Assembly (NCBI RefSeq): GCF_018130765.1
Contig: NZ_JAFCJZ010000023.1
Coordinates: 1-64,000 of the forward strand
Length of the DNA: 64,000 nucleotides
Reading direction: 5' to 3'
Source of the DNA: Bradyrhizobium iriomotense
Lineage (GTDB): Bacteria; Pseudomonadota; Alphaproteobacteria; Rhizobiales; Xanthobacteraceae
Made by a program: the position numbers and the translations under genes. The notes under the pieces were generated by a model. That model was not told where the DNA came from, made no database searches, and saw nothing but the letters and a program-made list of their open reading frames with translations. Of the stretch, positions 63,254-64,000 are shown piece by piece. Position 1 is the first letter of the stretch. Each line of letters begins with the position of its first letter.

Positions 63254-64000
63254 CTACGGCGCGACGAAATTGTCGGTGGCGGACGCGACTTCGCCGAGGC
63301 CGATATCGGTGACGTGGAAGCGCACCGGAATCGACTTCTCCGGATTGTTCTCCGCCGGCGCCGTGACGAGCAGCCGCAGCTCGCTGGTGGAGTCGCGGGG
63401 GATCACGATCATCGGCCTATCAGGCGTCACCGAATCGACGCCGACGACGTGGACCGTCAGATTGGCCGGACCGTTCGCATCGATCGCGATGACACGGTCA
63501 TAGCCGCTCTTGTTCAAGAGACGCACCGTATAGGCGTTGCGGATCGAGCCGTCGCTGAGCTTGACCGCGACCGGATTGCGGTCGTGCAGCACGTTGACGT
63601 CGAGCAGGCTGCGCGTCGCCAGCGTATAGATCATGAAGCCGCCGACGGCGGCGATGATCGCGCTGTAGGCGATGGTGCGGGGCCGCACCATGCGGTAGAT
63701 CGGCGCCTTGCCTTCCTGGCGGCGGTGGATGTTGATGTCGTTGTCATAGCCGATCAGCCGCTTCGGCCGGCCGATCTTGGCCATCACGTTGTCGCAGGCA
63801 TCGATGCAGAGCCCGCACTGGATGCATTCCATCTGCGGTCCGTTGCGGATGTCGATGCCGGTCGGGCAGACCGCGACGCACTGGTAGCAATCGACGCAAT
63901 CGCCGACCTGCTGGCCGAGCGCGCGCAGCTCGGCCGCCTTCTTCACCGAGGTGCGCTTCTCGCCGCGGTCGTAGCGGTAAGTGACGTTGAGCGCCCATTC
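63254..64000 (-). CDS. ccoG: Cbb3 oxidase accessory protein CcoG (FixG), 5' end outside the window
   Basis: The C-terminal 248 residues of an iron-sulphur membrane protein; the start lies past the window edge. Two ferredoxin motifs, CVDCYQCVAVCPTG and CIQCGLCIDACDN, are followed by a transmembrane helix (IAYSAIIAAVGGFMIYTL) and a C-terminal immunoglobulin-like periplasmic domain. CcoG is proposed to reduce Cu(II) for CcoI. First gene of fixGHIS here. Confidence 0.95.
   Translation of the reverse strand, partial: EWALNVTYRYDRGEKRTSVKKAAELRALGQQVGDCVDCYQCVAVCPTGIDIRNGPQMECIQCGLCIDACDNVMAKIGRPKRLIGYDNDINIHRRQEGKAPIYRMVRPRTIAYSAIIAAVGGFMIYTLATRSLLDVNVLHDRNPVAVKLSDGSIRNAYTVRLLNKSGYDRVIAIDANGPANLTVHVVGVDSVTPDRPMIVIPRDSTSELRLLVTAPAENNPEKSIPVRFHVTDIGLGEVASATDNFVAP

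Overview
The window is a stretch of a high-GC alphaproteobacterial chromosome, almost certainly Bradyrhizobium. Three things support this. The nitrate-assimilation block has the order nrtABC - narK - bjgb (globin) - flp - nasC known from B. diazoefficiens. An operon ending fixG-fixH-fixI-fixS lies on the same strand. The intergenic regions are full of the long palindromic repeats typical of that genus. Fifty-eight protein genes and one gene remnant are annotated. No rRNA, tRNA, CRISPR array, transposase or prophage gene was seen.

Layout. 1-9.6 kb is metabolic: a DUF5071 protein, aldehyde dehydrogenase, a homodimeric 2-oxoacid dehydrogenase E1/transketolase-like protein with a divergent Lrp-type regulator, a zinc alcohol dehydrogenase, an EamA transporter, and an SMP-30 lactonase with an aldo/keto reductase. 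9.9-22.5 kb is nitrate/nitrite assimilation: the narK-bjgb-flp-nasC operon, the nrtABC transporter, and a divergent FNT-type nitrite/formate channel followed by a PP2C-kinase fusion. 22.5-32.6 kb holds an intradiol dioxygenase, a beta-lactamase-fold hydrolase, a TRAP transporter, an HWE histidine kinase and a LysR/enolase-superfamily pair. 32.9-37.1 kb has an AraC regulator, an NDH-2-like flavoprotein, an MBL hydrolase and DoxX. 37.2-41.5 kb is an aromatic-acid module (MFS transporter, gamma-resorcylate decarboxylase, MarR regulator, 3-hydroxybenzoate 6-hydroxylase-like monooxygenase). 41.5-60.4 kb is mixed: ccdA, regulators, an L,D-transpeptidase, dehydrogenases, a CoA transferase, glycogen synthase, a patatin, small secreted proteins and an MFS transporter. 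60.4-64 kb is ccoGHIS (fixGHIS), needed to assemble the microaerobic cbb3 oxidase; fixG runs off the window end.

How it fits together. Nitrate enters through NrtABC or NarK and is reduced by NasC, with Flp as probable electron donor; the globin Bjgb probably removes nitric oxide made as a by-product. The FNT channel probably moves nitrite. The most striking regulatory observation is a pair of tandem NtrC-like dyads (GCAC-N7-GTGC type) between nrtA and the FNT gene. It sits 104-105 bp from a sigma-54-type -24/-12 element on each side. A near-identical tandem site lies 106 bp upstream of a sigma-54-like element before narK. This suggests one nitrogen-control circuit over all three transcription units.

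Start codons were chosen from ribosome-binding sites and family lengths; uncertain ones are flagged. Functions are read from motifs by eye, and no database search was run.
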